Assembly: GCF_018918155.1 (NCBI RefSeq)
Contig: NZ_JAHLPY010000014.1
Location: 1-64,000, forward strand
Direction of reading: 5' to 3'
Source: Anaerostipes sp. MSJ-23
GTDB taxonomy: Bacteria > Bacillota > Clostridia > Lachnospirales > Lachnospiraceae
DNA: 64,000 bases
The notes under the pieces: generated by a model
The model's database searches: none
Told to the model about the DNA's origin: nothing
The model's input: the letters and a program-made list of their open reading frames with translations, nothing else
Made by a program: the position numbers and the translations under genes
Part shown: in pieces, positions 7,575 to 15,771 of the stretch
How the letters are laid out: each line of letters starts with the position of its first letter
Position numbering within the stretch: the stretch's first letter is position 1

Positions 7575-8786
7575 TTATTTCTGATCATCATAGGTATCAA
7601 GGAAAGAATGTTTCACTCCATCTTTTTTATAGGCAACAATCGTTTTTAAATTTACATTTTCTACGCTCTTAAAAATATTTGATTCTACATATGGATTGAT
7701 TTCTTTCATTTTGGCAATTAACTGTTTGACTTCCATTCGTTTGGATTTTGCCACACCATCTGGGTTACATGTCGTACAAGTATCCGTAAATTTACATGCA
7801 CACTGAATAAAATGTAATCCATTGTAATCTCTCCAACGTTTGATATCATCTTCACGAATTAAATACATTGGGCGGATCAATTCCATTCCTTCAAAATTTG
7901 TACTATGAAGTTTTGGCATCATCGTCTGTACCTGCGCTCCATAAAGCATTCCCATCAAAATAGTCTCAATCACATCATCATAGTGATGACCAAGCGCAAT
8001 CTTATTACATCCAAGTTCTTTCGCCTTGCTGTAAAGATAACCACGACGCATTCTTGCACAAAGATAGCACGGTGATTTTTCAATTTCATAGACAGCATCA
8101 AAGATATCAGATTCAAAAACCGTAATAGGAATATCTAACAATTTTGCATTATTCTCAATAATCTTACGATTCATCTCATTATATCCCGGATCCATCACAA
8201 GAAAAACAAGATCAAAATGAAATTTATTATGTCGTTTTAATTCCTGAAATAATTTTGCCATCAACATGGAATCTTTTCCACCAGAAATACAAATTGCAAT
8301 CTTATCATTCTCCTGCACAAGATCATAGGTCTTAATTGCCTTTACAAAACGAGAAAATAACTGTTTATGAAACTTTTTACGAATGCTCTTCTCAATTTCC
8401 TGTGTTCTTGTCAGTTCCTTCTTCTTTCCCTTTTCTGGCTCCTGCTTTGTCTTCTTTTCTTCCTGTTCCTGCTCATCTTTCATCAAAGATAACAGCCAGC
8501 CAGTATAACCACCTTCCAAACTAAAAGCTTCCAGTCCTTCTTCTCTTAATTTTTCTGCTGCCTCTTTACTAAAAATACCTTTTGTACAATAAATAATCGG
8601 TTTCTTTTTCTCGTCAATGACTTCCTTTGCCTTAGAAAAAAGCTCATCCTCAGCCACTGCCATTGCCCCAGGGATCATCCCATAGGCTGTATTCGATTCA
8701 TCCCTCATATCCAAAAGCTGATAACTTTCCTTCGGTAACTCTTTTAATTGTTTATATGAAACATTCATCTCTTGCATTATCTTCAT
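7575..8786 (-). CDS. Rhodanese domain fused to TtcA-like tRNA thiolation ATPase
   Basis: A 403-aa fusion. The N-terminal rhodanese domain (about 7-105) carries active-site Cys67 in CTKGIFS and could supply persulfide sulfur. A charged linker (105-130) leads to an N-type ATP pyrophosphatase domain with the PP-loop SGGKDS (168-173), a Cys pair PCYLC (240/243) and a C-terminal cysteine group (329, 331, 337, 340). The closest known role is TtcA, 2-thiolation of tRNA cytidine 32 using an Fe-S cluster; the substrate here is not proven. ATGs at codons 1, 4 and 7 compete; AAAGG fits the first two. It is transcribed alone. Confidence 0.85.
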   Translation of the reverse strand: MKIMQEMNVSYKQLKELPKESYQLLDMRDESNTAYGMIPGAMAVAEDELFSKAKEVIDEKKKPIIYCTKGIFSKEAAEKLREEGLEAFSLEGGYTGWLLSLMKDEQEQEEKKTKQEPEKGKKKELTRTQEIEKSIRKKFHKQLFSRFVKAIKTYDLVQENDKIAICISGGKDSMLMAKLFQELKRHNKFHFDLVFLVMDPGYNEMNRKIIENNAKLLDIPITVFESDIFDAVYEIEKSPCYLCARMRRGYLYSKAKELGCNKIALGHHYDDVIETILMGMLYGAQVQTMMPKLHSTNFEGMELIRPMYLIREDDIKRWRDYNGLHFIQCACKFTDTCTTCNPDGVAKSKRMEVKQLIAKMKEINPYVESNIFKSVENVNLKTIVAYKKDGVKHSFLDTYDDQK

Positions 8787-8881
8787 AACCTTTCTTTCAT
8801 CTGTATCCTACTATTTTTCAGGATTCAAATATTAATTATAAATACAAAATTTTATAAATACAAGAGGAACTTCGCTCAAAT

Positions 8882-8992
8882 TTATCGAATTTTTGTTAGA
8901 ACTCCACCATCACACAAAATATCAATATCTTCTCTATATAAACTTTCCTTTTTGTTTTTATCATATTTATAAATGATCTCTGCCTTGGCCAT
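8882..8992 (-). CDS. Candidate 36-aa protein
   Basis: A short open frame with a GAGG ribosome site 6 nt before ATG (8992) and stop at 8882. The product begins MAKAEIIYKYDKNKKESLY, is charged, has one Cys and no membrane segment. It lies between the agr terminator and the TtcA-like gene, with no clear promoter of its own. I do not recognise it; it may be a real small protein or chance. Confidence 0.35.
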   Translation of the reverse strand: MAKAEIIYKYDKNKKESLYREDIDILCDGGVLTKIR

Positions 8993-9011
8993 TTTTTCCT
9001 CATTTTTCTAT

Positions 9012-9051
9012 CTTAAAAAATCCTGTAAACTGATCATCTCAGTTTACAGGA
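9012..9051 (-). terminator. Terminator of the agr locus
   Basis: A perfect 13-bp stem TCCTGTAAACTGA/TCAGTTTACAGGA (9021-9033, 9039-9051) with a 5-nt loop, followed on the minus strand by TTTTTT. It closes the agrDB transcript. Confidence 0.9.
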
Positions 9052-9074
9052 CATTTCTCTCATGCAAAACTTTA

Positions 9075-9638
9075 CTAATTGTATTTTATTTTTCCAGCAA
9101 TTATAAGAACGCCTATCAAAAACAGGCCGACGCTGATGCTTTCATACAATACCCCCATATTGAACGAAAAGGCAAGCAGCATCTCTATGAAAAACAGTAC
9201 CGTTATGATTCTTGCTCTTTTTCCATACTTTTCTTTTTCCTGATTTTCCAACGGATTTACATTATTCTCAACAGGTGAGAATAAAAAAAGAATCACACTG
9301 CTTACACTGCCTGTTGCCAAATAAAACCAGATGTTAATCTGGCAAAAACATCTCACAGCAAGAACTAAATTTAACGCAATCATAGAGCTTAAATAACAGT
9401 TTCTTTCTGTTTCTGCATGAAATCCTCCGACATAAGGACGAAGAATCATAAAGTGTATAAATAAGATCAGGAAAAAAAGTGGTTGTCTCCACAAAAGAGA
9501 AAACACAAATGCTGACACAAACTGAAAGCCCCCACTAATCAGCTGATGAACACCATAAGCAACAACCTCATATTCTGTTTCCTTTGGTGCCAGATAATTA
9601 AGAATTTTATCCGTGGCACAATCCAGAAATTTTTCCAT
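9075..9638 (-). CDS. agrB: AgrB-family peptide-processing membrane endopeptidase
   Basis: AgrB removes the C-terminal tail of AgrD and forms the thiolactone ring of the signal peptide at the membrane. The 187-aa product has several hydrophobic segments and the diagnostic GGFHAETERNCYLSS motif (71-85), giving the catalytic pair His74 and Cys81 (His77/Cys84 in S. aureus). It starts 21 nt after agrD, so the two are translated from one message, and a strong terminator follows. The sequence is complete for the family. Confidence 0.95.
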   Translation of the reverse strand: MEKFLDCATDKILNYLAPKETEYEVVAYGVHQLISGGFQFVSAFVFSLLWRQPLFFLILFIHFMILRPYVGGFHAETERNCYLSSMIALNLVLAVRCFCQINIWFYLATGSVSSVILFLFSPVENNVNPLENQEKEKYGKRARIITVLFFIEMLLAFSFNMGVLYESISVGLFLIGVLIIAGKIKYN

Positions 9639-9659
9639 ATCCTATCCACCTATCTTTTA

Positions 9660-9803
9660 TTAATTATGCTTTTTTAACTCTTTGACACTCTTTGGTAATT
9701 TTGCCTGATAGCTTATGTATGGACATGCACGGTTAGCCTCTTTTTCTGCTGTTTTCTTTGCCCATAAAATTCCTATTTCTCGACATTTGCTTACTACTCT
9801 CAT
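9660..9803 (-). CDS. agrD: AgrD-type cyclic peptide autoinducer precursor
   Basis: A 47-aa precursor with an AAAGGAGAT ribosome site before ATG (9803). The N-terminal leader (1-26, MRVVSKCREIGILWAKKTAE...) is amphipathic and basic. The core NRACPYISYQAK places Cys27 five residues before the expected AgrB cleavage site, so the ring is predicted as CPYIS (27-31). The tail LPKSVKELKKHN holds the conserved Pro and Lys-rich recognition part. The ring boundaries are inferred by analogy with staphylococcal and clostridial AgrD. A second Cys (residue 7) lies in the leader. It is the first gene of agrDB. Confidence 0.92.
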   Translation of the reverse strand: MRVVSKCREIGILWAKKTAEKEANRACPYISYQAKLPKSVKELKKHN

Positions 9804-9816
9804 AAATCAAATCTCC

Positions 9817-9915
9817 TTTCCAAAAATATCTTTTTTATTGACAAAATTATCATACCAAATTTTTCATATAATTTTTTATATTTTCCAAAAATAGCCTAGG
9901 TTATTGACAAAAATA
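9817..9915. repeat. Imperfect direct repeats around the agrD promoter
   Basis: Two copies of a roughly 34-bp unit, TTTCCAAAAATA then TATTGACAAAA, start at 9817 and 9882. On the minus strand one copy lies at about -35 to -70 of the putative agrD promoter and the other in its 5' leader. They could be binding sites for AgrA or another regulator; neither is a perfect LytTR consensus. Confidence 0.45.
9849..9857 (-). promoter_or_regulatory. Extended -10 element ahead of agrD
   Basis: Minus strand TGG-TATGAT (9849-9857), an extended -10, with no recognisable -35 at the proper distance. This is the usual shape of a promoter needing an activator, fitting AgrA control. It lies about 45 nt before the agrD start. 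Confidence 0.5.
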
Positions 9916-9927
9916 GAACAATATATC

Positions 9928-11199
9928 TTAATTCCTATTTGCTAATCTTTTTATATATAAGATCACATGTACCTGAAATCGACCTTCCGTATAATTAATT
10001 TGCATTTCTCCATCCAACATTGCTACTATTTTCTTTACGTTTTCTATTCCAATGCCATGTGTTTGCTGATGTTTCTTTTTTGTATAAAAGTGCCCATCTT
10101 TTTCCTTAATATTTCCTAAGTAACTATTTTCTAATCCAATCAACAAAAATCCTTTTTTTTCTTTCATAGAAAATCTTAAATATTTTTCCGTCGAATGTAC
10201 AGAAGCTTCAATTGCATTATCTAATAAATTTCCAAGAATCATACACAAATAAAAATTTTCTTCTCCATTACGTTCTGGTAATTTCACGTCAATCGTAACT
10301 TTATCTAAAACTTCTTCTGCTTTTCTCATATAATAATTCACAACCCCATCTAAGTCATGATTTCCCGTAGATACATATTCCTTTGGATTTAACATAAAAT
10401 CTTGCATCTGTTTCAAATAATTTTCAATAACATCTTGATGTTCTCTTTTCGCTATTGCCGATAATTCTAATATATGATGTTTTAAATCATGTCGTAATGC
10501 TCGAAGACGATTTTGAGATTGCTGCATTACATCCAATTGATACTTATATGCAACTATCATTTGTTGCAAAACTTCTTTTTCTTTGGCTTGTATATAAAAT
10601 TTGGCCAAATAATAATATAAATAAAAAATCAAAATATTAATGATTAATAAGTCAATTGCTAAAATAAAAGCACCTTTTGTATTAATATTATTTGATTTCA
10701 TCATATAAGAAGTTAAAATTATACTTGCAAACGGTATACTCATTAATGCACAACAAAATCGTTGAGGCAATTCAACATCATTTTTAAAAAAGACAATTTT
10801 TTTCAAGACTTCTGTTAATAAAATTAAAGATATACTGTCCAGCCACTTATAAATATTAGGGATATCTTTTCCATAAAAATAAGGCTGCACAAAAAATATA
10901 ACTACTGCAATATCTAACATAGAATAAATTACTAAAACAAGCAATGCTATAATGACCTTCTTTCCCAATGAAATCTTATATGGAGCTAAAACAATCATTA
11001 ATCCAATCAAATTTATACAAAAGTTTAATATTGGAAATGAAAACTCATAAGAAATACAGGTCATTAACCAATAAAGTGTATATAATACCATTGGATATCG
11101 AAATCGATATTCTGCATTTTTCAGAAAAATTTCTATAAAACGTTTTATTCCATAAGTGCTTAATATATTAGCACTCATTCCTATTAATAATTCCATCAT
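9928..11199 (-). CDS. agrC: AgrC-type sensor histidine kinase
   Basis: Membrane receptor for the agr peptide. Residues 1-200 hold about six hydrophobic segments, the usual sensor of AgrC proteins, followed by a coiled dimerisation helix. The H-box RHDLKHHILEL contains the phospho-acceptor His237. The GHKL ATPase domain shows the N-box NLLDNAIEA and a G-box GIGIENVKK. The 423-aa length is normal. Its start overlaps the agrA stop (ATGA), so kinase and regulator are translationally coupled. Here it lies upstream of agrD, unlike the S. aureus BDCA order. Confidence 0.93.
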   Translation of the reverse strand: MMELLIGMSANILSTYGIKRFIEIFLKNAEYRFRYPMVLYTLYWLMTCISYEFSFPILNFCINLIGLMIVLAPYKISLGKKVIIALLVLVIYSMLDIAVVIFFVQPYFYGKDIPNIYKWLDSISLILLTEVLKKIVFFKNDVELPQRFCCALMSIPFASIILTSYMMKSNNINTKGAFILAIDLLIINILIFYLYYYLAKFYIQAKEKEVLQQMIVAYKYQLDVMQQSQNRLRALRHDLKHHILELSAIAKREHQDVIENYLKQMQDFMLNPKEYVSTGNHDLDGVVNYYMRKAEEVLDKVTIDVKLPERNGEENFYLCMILGNLLDNAIEASVHSTEKYLRFSMKEKKGFLLIGLENSYLGNIKEKDGHFYTKKKHQQTHGIGIENVKKIVAMLDGEMQINYTEGRFQVHVILYIKRLANRN

Positions 11200-11909
11200 A
11201 GAAATTCCTCTTTTTCCAGAATCTGATGTCGAACCATTACTCGATATTTTTTACTAATACTTAAAACATCATGATTGGTCATAACAATCCGTTCATAATC
11301 ATACCTTGCAACATACAAATCATTAATAATATAAGATTTATGAATTCTTATAAAAAAATCTCTTGGGATTTTTTTCTCTACATTATCTAATTTTCCATAA
11401 AAATGTTCTCTCCCATAAGTCGTTATAATTTCTATTTTCCTTCCGTTACTTTGAAAATATAAAATATTTTTATATGGAATTCTAAGGAGGCTCCCTTTAT
11501 TTTTGTACTCAAAAAAGACTTGACTTTTTTCTGTCATGTTGAAAATATAGTCAAGCTTCTCCCATATTCTTTGTTTTTCTATTGGTTTAACCCAAAAGTC
11601 CAATGGACGATTTTGAAATAATTCCATTGCATATTGTTCATGAGAGGATATGTAAATCAAAAACATCTGTTCATTTTTTAATCTTTCTCGGATGCATTTT
11701 CCAATTTCAATCCCATTATTCCCTGGTAATTCAATATCCAAAAATAAGATATCAATCTTCTCATTTGAAAACAGATATTCTATCAAGGAATCTCCCCGAT
11801 AAAATATCTGCAGATTTATTTTTACATTATGCTTTTCCTCGTACTGTTTGACACTAAAAGTCAACATATCACAAGTGCTTTTCTCATCATCACAAATTAC
11901 AATGTTCAT
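11196..11909 (-). CDS. agrA: AgrA-type LytTR response regulator
   Basis: A 237-aa response regulator. The receiver domain has the acidic pair (ICDDEKS), phospho-acceptor Asp58 (ILFLDIELPG) and conserved Lys108 (WVKPIEK). The C-terminal LytTR DNA-binding domain runs from about 135 to 235 (ILYFQSNGRKIEI, FFIRIHKSYIIN). Such proteins bind paired direct repeats of about 9 bp upstream of target promoters. It is the first gene of the agrAC unit and overlaps agrC by 4 nt. Targets probably include agrDB. Confidence 0.93.
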   Translation of the reverse strand: MNIVICDDEKSTCDMLTFSVKQYEEKHNVKINLQIFYRGDSLIEYLFSNEKIDILFLDIELPGNNGIEIGKCIRERLKNEQMFLIYISSHEQYAMELFQNRPLDFWVKPIEKQRIWEKLDYIFNMTEKSQVFFEYKNKGSLLRIPYKNILYFQSNGRKIEIITTYGREHFYGKLDNVEKKIPRDFFIRIHKSYIINDLYVARYDYERIVMTNHDVLSISKKYRVMVRHQILEKEEFL

Positions 11910-11952
11910 CCGTTATTCTCCACCAACTTTTAAATTGCATCATTTTTTACCA

Positions 11953-11969
11953 AACGTTAGTTTATTATA
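11953..11969. promoter_or_regulatory. LytTR-type box and -10 before agrA
   Basis: AACGTTAGT (11953-11961) matches the LytTR half-site consensus [TA][AC][CA]GTTN[AG][TG] exactly. It abuts a minus-strand TATAAT (11964-11969) ahead of agrA. A second half-site at the usual 12-13 nt spacing is not clear and no good -35 is seen. Autoregulation by AgrA is possible. Confidence 0.4.
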
Positions 11970-12026
11970 ATTTCGTGGTGATTTCAAGATTTTTCCTTAC
12001 AAATTTTTTATACACCTCATAAATTT

Positions 12027-12758
12027 TTATTTTTTATACTTCAAGATCACATATTTTTTATAATTTATATAATCTTTGTATATTTCTTTATCACAAATCA
12101 AAACTTCTTGGTCTTTTATATTTACATATTTCATCTTACGATCTTCGACTTTTGATTCCTCACCAATCTGTTTTGCTGAACATAATTTTGGAAATCCATA
12201 ATCTGCTCTATATTTGGCATAAGTCAAACTAACCGGAAGATATATATATCGGCCATTTCCAAAATGTGAATCTTTTATTGATTTTAAAAATAGAAGATAT
12301 TCTTCTCCTTGCTGCATAGGGGTATACCCTTCCCAACACAACATTGGATTTCCCATACCCGTACAGTTGACCGGTTCAAACACAGAAATTTCCTCTCCCT
12401 TTTTTCGATCTCCTTTATAATTCTTTATAATTTTAACTTTTGAAAGAATACATTCTTCATAAATTTTTCGTTTAAAATTTGATACCAATTTTACCCGAAC
12501 AATAACATCTGATTTCTTATCCAAATCTTCTTGTTTTTTGATTGCTTCATCAGCTCCATACAGATCGTACTCTTTATCATAAGGATATGCTCCATTCATT
12601 ACCCTCAAATTCTTTCCATATTTGTTTAAATAATGATCGAATTCTACATTATCTTTAAAACTTTTCTTTACCTGATTTCCATAAGAAAAAGCCCATACAA
12701 ATGCAAGCAAAAGACAAAGAAAAAAAATACAAATAAATAGAATCTTTTTCTTTTTCAT
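12027..12758 (-). CDS. Membrane-anchored extracellular protein, unknown
   Basis: A 243-aa protein with a basic N-terminus and one hydrophobic segment (about 6-24), then a hydrophilic domain likely outside the cell. There is no lipobox cysteine, so it is anchored or secreted by the helix. The domain is Lys/Tyr-rich with four cysteines (for example NCTGMGNPMLCWEGYTP, about 133-149) that could form disulfides. The start at 12758 has GGAAGGAA and follows the ATPase stop by one base; a longer frame would overlap the ATPase. It is the last gene of the ABC locus. I do not recognise the family. Confidence 0.75.
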   Translation of the reverse strand: MKKKKILFICIFFLCLLLAFVWAFSYGNQVKKSFKDNVEFDHYLNKYGKNLRVMNGAYPYDKEYDLYGADEAIKKQEDLDKKSDVIVRVKLVSNFKRKIYEECILSKVKIIKNYKGDRKKGEEISVFEPVNCTGMGNPMLCWEGYTPMQQGEEYLLFLKSIKDSHFGNGRYIYLPVSLTYAKYRADYGFPKLCSAKQIGEESKVEDRKMKYVNIKDQEVLICDKEIYKDYINYKKYVILKYKK

Positions 12759-12759
12759 T

Positions 12760-13398
12760 CTAAATTCCTTCCATACTATAAATTTTACCCGCGTCCATTT
12801 CAATCAAACAGTCGCACATTTCCAGATCTTGCATATTATGACTCGCAATAATCACAATAGCACCTCTCTCGGCTTCTTCTCGAAAGATCTTTTCTGCCAT
12901 AAAAACACCAGATTTATCTAATGCATTTGTTGGTTCATCTAAAAGCAACAGATCTGGATGTTCCATAATTGCTTGTGCAATTCCAAGTCTCTGTCTCATT
13001 CCAAGAGAATATTTACGAATACTTCTTCGATCTTTTGGATCCAAACCAACTCTTACAAGAACTTCTTCGATTTCTTTTATTCCTATGACTTTTTTAATCG
13101 ATGCCAAGGTTAGTAAGACTTTTTTACCTGTATAATTTTTCCAGAAATCTGGTGTTTCAATCATAACACCAACACTTTGTGGAAAATCAATATCTTTATG
13201 TAATACTTTTCCATCTATCACAACTTCTCCTTCGCTTGGATGAATCAATCCTGCAATCATACGAAGTAACATAGTTTTTCCAGAACCATTTCTCCCATGA
13301 ATTCCATAAATTACCCCAGATCGAAACTCCAAATTGATCTGGTCTAAAATCACCGTACTTTTTAATTTTTTTGAAATATGATTTAATTTAACTTCCAT
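12760..13398 (-). CDS. ABC transporter ATP-binding protein
   Basis: A 212-aa single nucleotide-binding domain: Walker A GRNGSGKT (about 35-42), signature YSLGMRQRLGIA, Walker B LLLLDEPTNALD and switch ASHN. The signature SLGMRQR is typical of export-type (BcrA/NatA-like) ATPases for peptide resistance or export. It is the only ATPase of the cluster and follows three permease-like genes by 12 nt, so it should drive them. Confidence 0.93.
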   Translation of the reverse strand: MEVKLNHISKKLKSTVILDQINLEFRSGVIYGIHGRNGSGKTMLLRMIAGLIHPSEGEVVIDGKVLHKDIDFPQSVGVMIETPDFWKNYTGKKVLLTLASIKKVIGIKEIEEVLVRVGLDPKDRRSIRKYSLGMRQRLGIAQAIMEHPDLLLLDEPTNALDKSGVFMAEKIFREEAERGAIVIIASHNMQDLEMCDCLIEMDAGKIYSMEGI

Positions 13399-13410
13399 AA
13401 TGTTTCCCCT

Positions 13411-14115
13411 TTATAAAATATCTTTTTTCCTTTTTATATCAAATACAATCACGGCTAAAATAAACAAAGCGAATAGAATCATTCCACGAAGTTCTTTCGG
13501 CATCTGCTCACTTCCATTCGAAAACCAAACAGAACGAACAGGAAGAACATAAGAAATTTCTTTCAAAATCAGCCCACTCTCTGCACATTTCTGCAAAAAC
13601 CAGAAAAATAGTTCTGCCAAAAAAAGACCTGATATTCCATAAATCGTTGGAAAATATGCAGTCCACGCATTTACCAATACAACACATAAAACCTGATATA
13701 TTCCCCATAAGATCATAATCATAAAATGATGATCATTTTTCCCTGAGGTCTGGATAGCTGTAATCATTTGAAAACATAGCAAATACCATATTACAAAACC
13801 ACTCGTAATTAAAATTAATTTTCCATAAACTTTCATCCAAAATTTTTTTATTCGATTAGTTCTCGTCAAAATATAAGGAAGCACGGTATATAATTCTTCT
13901 TCTACTATGTTTCCAAGAAATTCACAGAAAATCACCTGCGGCAAAATCCAACGGATAAAAGAAGCTAGAAATTCAGCACTGGAATTTAAAATAATGACTC
14001 CATAGGTTTCCGCAAACTGTTCTGAAAAAGATAATTTAGATCCTGCCATTTCAATTGATAATAACCAACAACAAGCAGCAAGCCAAATAGCAAGCAAAAA
14101 AAACTTTCGTTTCAT
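13411..14115 (-). CDS. ABC-2-type permease subunit
   Basis: A 234-aa integral membrane protein with about six hydrophobic segments. It starts one base after the preceding gene stop and ends 12 nt before the ATPase. It has the shape and context of ABC-2 permeases (short, six helices, no extracellular domain) but no family signature that I can name. Its length equals that of the repaired upstream permease (234 aa), so the two may be a paired set. Confidence 0.82.
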   Translation of the reverse strand: MKRKFFLLAIWLAACCWLLSIEMAGSKLSFSEQFAETYGVIILNSSAEFLASFIRWILPQVIFCEFLGNIVEEELYTVLPYILTRTNRIKKFWMKVYGKLILITSGFVIWYLLCFQMITAIQTSGKNDHHFMIMILWGIYQVLCVVLVNAWTAYFPTIYGISGLFLAELFFWFLQKCAESGLILKEISYVLPVRSVWFSNGSEQMPKELRGMILFALFILAVIVFDIKRKKDIL

Positions 14116-14116
14116 C

Positions 14117-14820
14117 TTATTCCCCTCTCATTAACATATCTCTGCTTTTTAATGATAACCATATGATAATACTCAAAAGGCAGCAAAAAATCACTGCAAA
14201 TATAAAAACTTTCAAAGGAATCATTTGCGATTTCATAAGCGAATACTGATACATCATATGATACGGACTAACCACATATCGAACGATAGACGATTCGGCA
14301 AAAGTTTCTCCAAAACTTGTGAGCAACACCAAGAAAACAACAAGAGCTCCCCATACTACTGCAAAATGACGGATCCACAAAAACAATAGAAAAAATAGAA
14401 GTCCAAGAAGACACCATCCAATGACTTGCAAGAAAAAAAGAATCATACAATCCATTCCAATATTTTTCTTTATTTGAAAAATGGGAATTTTTAAAATTTC
14501 CTGCAAAAACAAATTTGCGGTTAAAAATAAACCAGCATAATACAAAGAAAAAAGAACGATTCGTTCCATATATTTTTCCAGCATTCTGATTTTTGTAACA
14601 TATCGAACCATACATTCTGAAAAAAAAAATCAGAGAAAAGCCATATCATTCCACCAAAAAACAATGGAATATATAAAATTGTCGCATAAGAACGATTGTA
14701 TAAGATCCAATAAAAATCATGACTTGTGCCTTCTAAGTTTATAAAAACAAGTCCAAATACAATCACAAAAAATAAAACCCCAAGAGCAATATGTTTTTTA
14801 TAATAATTTCTGATCATCAC
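14117..14820 (-). pseudogene. ABC permease split by a frameshift at a T10 tract
   Basis: Two overlapping frames lie here: the first 99 codons (14820-14521) and a second frame (14611-14117, 164 aa). They meet at ten consecutive T (minus strand, 14620-14629). Frame 1 reads WLFSDFFFQ into the tract; with one more T it would continue SECMVRYVTKIRMLEKY into frame 2. The joined product would be 234 aa with about six membrane helices, the same length as the next permease. This could be phase variation, transcriptional slippage in U10, a true mutation or an assembly error. The start has GGAAAGG 8 nt upstream and overlaps the previous gene by 23 nt. Confidence 0.75.
14620..14629. repeat. Homopolymer A10/T10 inside the permease gene
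   Basis: Ten A on the plus strand (T10 in the coding strand). A tract of 8 or 11 would restore one full-length reading frame. Homopolymers of this length slip in replication and in transcription. Confidence 0.85.
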
Positions 14821-15634
14821 GCAAGCCTTTCCATATAAACAAACAACTTATCCCTGTTAATACAAATAAAATACCACCATAGACAAATCCACTTCCAACA
14901 CCATTTCTCGTCAAAAGATTAATGTCTAACGCCTCTAAAACAAAATTTCCCGAAAATTTTGATAATAGTTCTGAAATTAAAATATCATAAACTAAAAAAA
15001 TAATTGCTGGTACCAATAAAAGAACGTACCGTTTTGCATGGTATAAAAATCCCAAGGCATACGAAAATAGCGCAAAAACTGCTGCTACCATTCCCCACAA
15101 GCATGCATAAACAATATTATTTAAATATGGAGAGACTGCTCTTAATCCTGACAACACATAGCCTGGTGTCTTAAGCAAAGAATTATAAGCAATAAGGTCA
15201 CGCACCGTATATCCTTGAATCGGAAATGCCATGCATGCAAGAATTTGACTAACTACAATCGTAAGAAAAGTAATTCCAAACACAACCGTCATCACTGCTG
15301 CTGCCTGGGCTAAAATATAATGTTCCCGACATATTCTCGTAAAGATAAAATTTTGCAATCCTGCCTCTTTTTCTAAATAAAAAGTGTCAGACCCAATAAG
15401 ACAAATAATCAAAATAAAAATAAAACTACGAAAAAAAAGATCTCCTATGGAACCATCATAACTATTCCATATAATAATGACATCACTTGCAGAAGGTATT
15501 TGTGATAATGGTTTTCCCTGATAATACTTACAAGTCAAATAAAAGTCAAAAAAAACAACACAAAGAAAAAAGAGGAAAATCATCCAAAGTTGTTTTCTTT
15601 GTATTTGTTTTTTTAATTCCGTCAGATAAATCAT
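14798..15634 (-). CDS. ABC transporter permease (first gene of the ABC operon)
   Basis: A 278-aa membrane protein with an N-terminal cytoplasmic stretch, a first helix at about 16-34, an extracellular loop, then five more hydrophobic segments, the layout of ABC-2 permeases. It opens a tightly packed operon of three permeases, ATPase and anchored protein. A promoter lies 100 nt upstream and GGAGAAG precedes the ATG. Substrate unknown; an exporter is inferred from the ATPase type. Confidence 0.82.
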   Translation of the reverse strand: MIYLTELKKQIQRKQLWMIFLFFLCVVFFDFYLTCKYYQGKPLSQIPSASDVIIIWNSYDGSIGDLFFRSFIFILIICLIGSDTFYLEKEAGLQNFIFTRICREHYILAQAAAVMTVVFGITFLTIVVSQILACMAFPIQGYTVRDLIAYNSLLKTPGYVLSGLRAVSPYLNNIVYACLWGMVAAVFALFSYALGFLYHAKRYVLLLVPAIIFLVYDILISELLSKFSGNFVLEALDINLLTRNGVGSGFVYGGILFVLTGISCLFIWKGLRDDQKLL

Positions 15635-15733
15635 AAACTTCTCCTATACTATAAAATTCTTTTGTATCAAATTCTACGAAAGCTAAAAGCAGCAATCTAC
15701 ATCTATTTACTTTATGTGGAATTCTTAATAGCC

Positions 15734-15762
15734 AGTATATCGCATTGTAATAATAAAGTTAA
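15734..15762 (-). promoter_or_regulatory. Promoter of the ABC operon
   Basis: Minus strand TTAACT (15757-15762), 17-nt spacer, TATACT (15734-15739), just downstream of the peptidase gene stop. The ABC genes can thus be expressed apart from the peptidase. Confidence 0.55.
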
Positions 15763-15771
15763 ATATAACTA

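Noticed and set aside
13508-13708. Short frames inside the ABC permeases (also 14268-14615)
   Set aside because: Out-of-frame shadows of the permease genes; only the pair around the T10 tract joins to a sensible protein.
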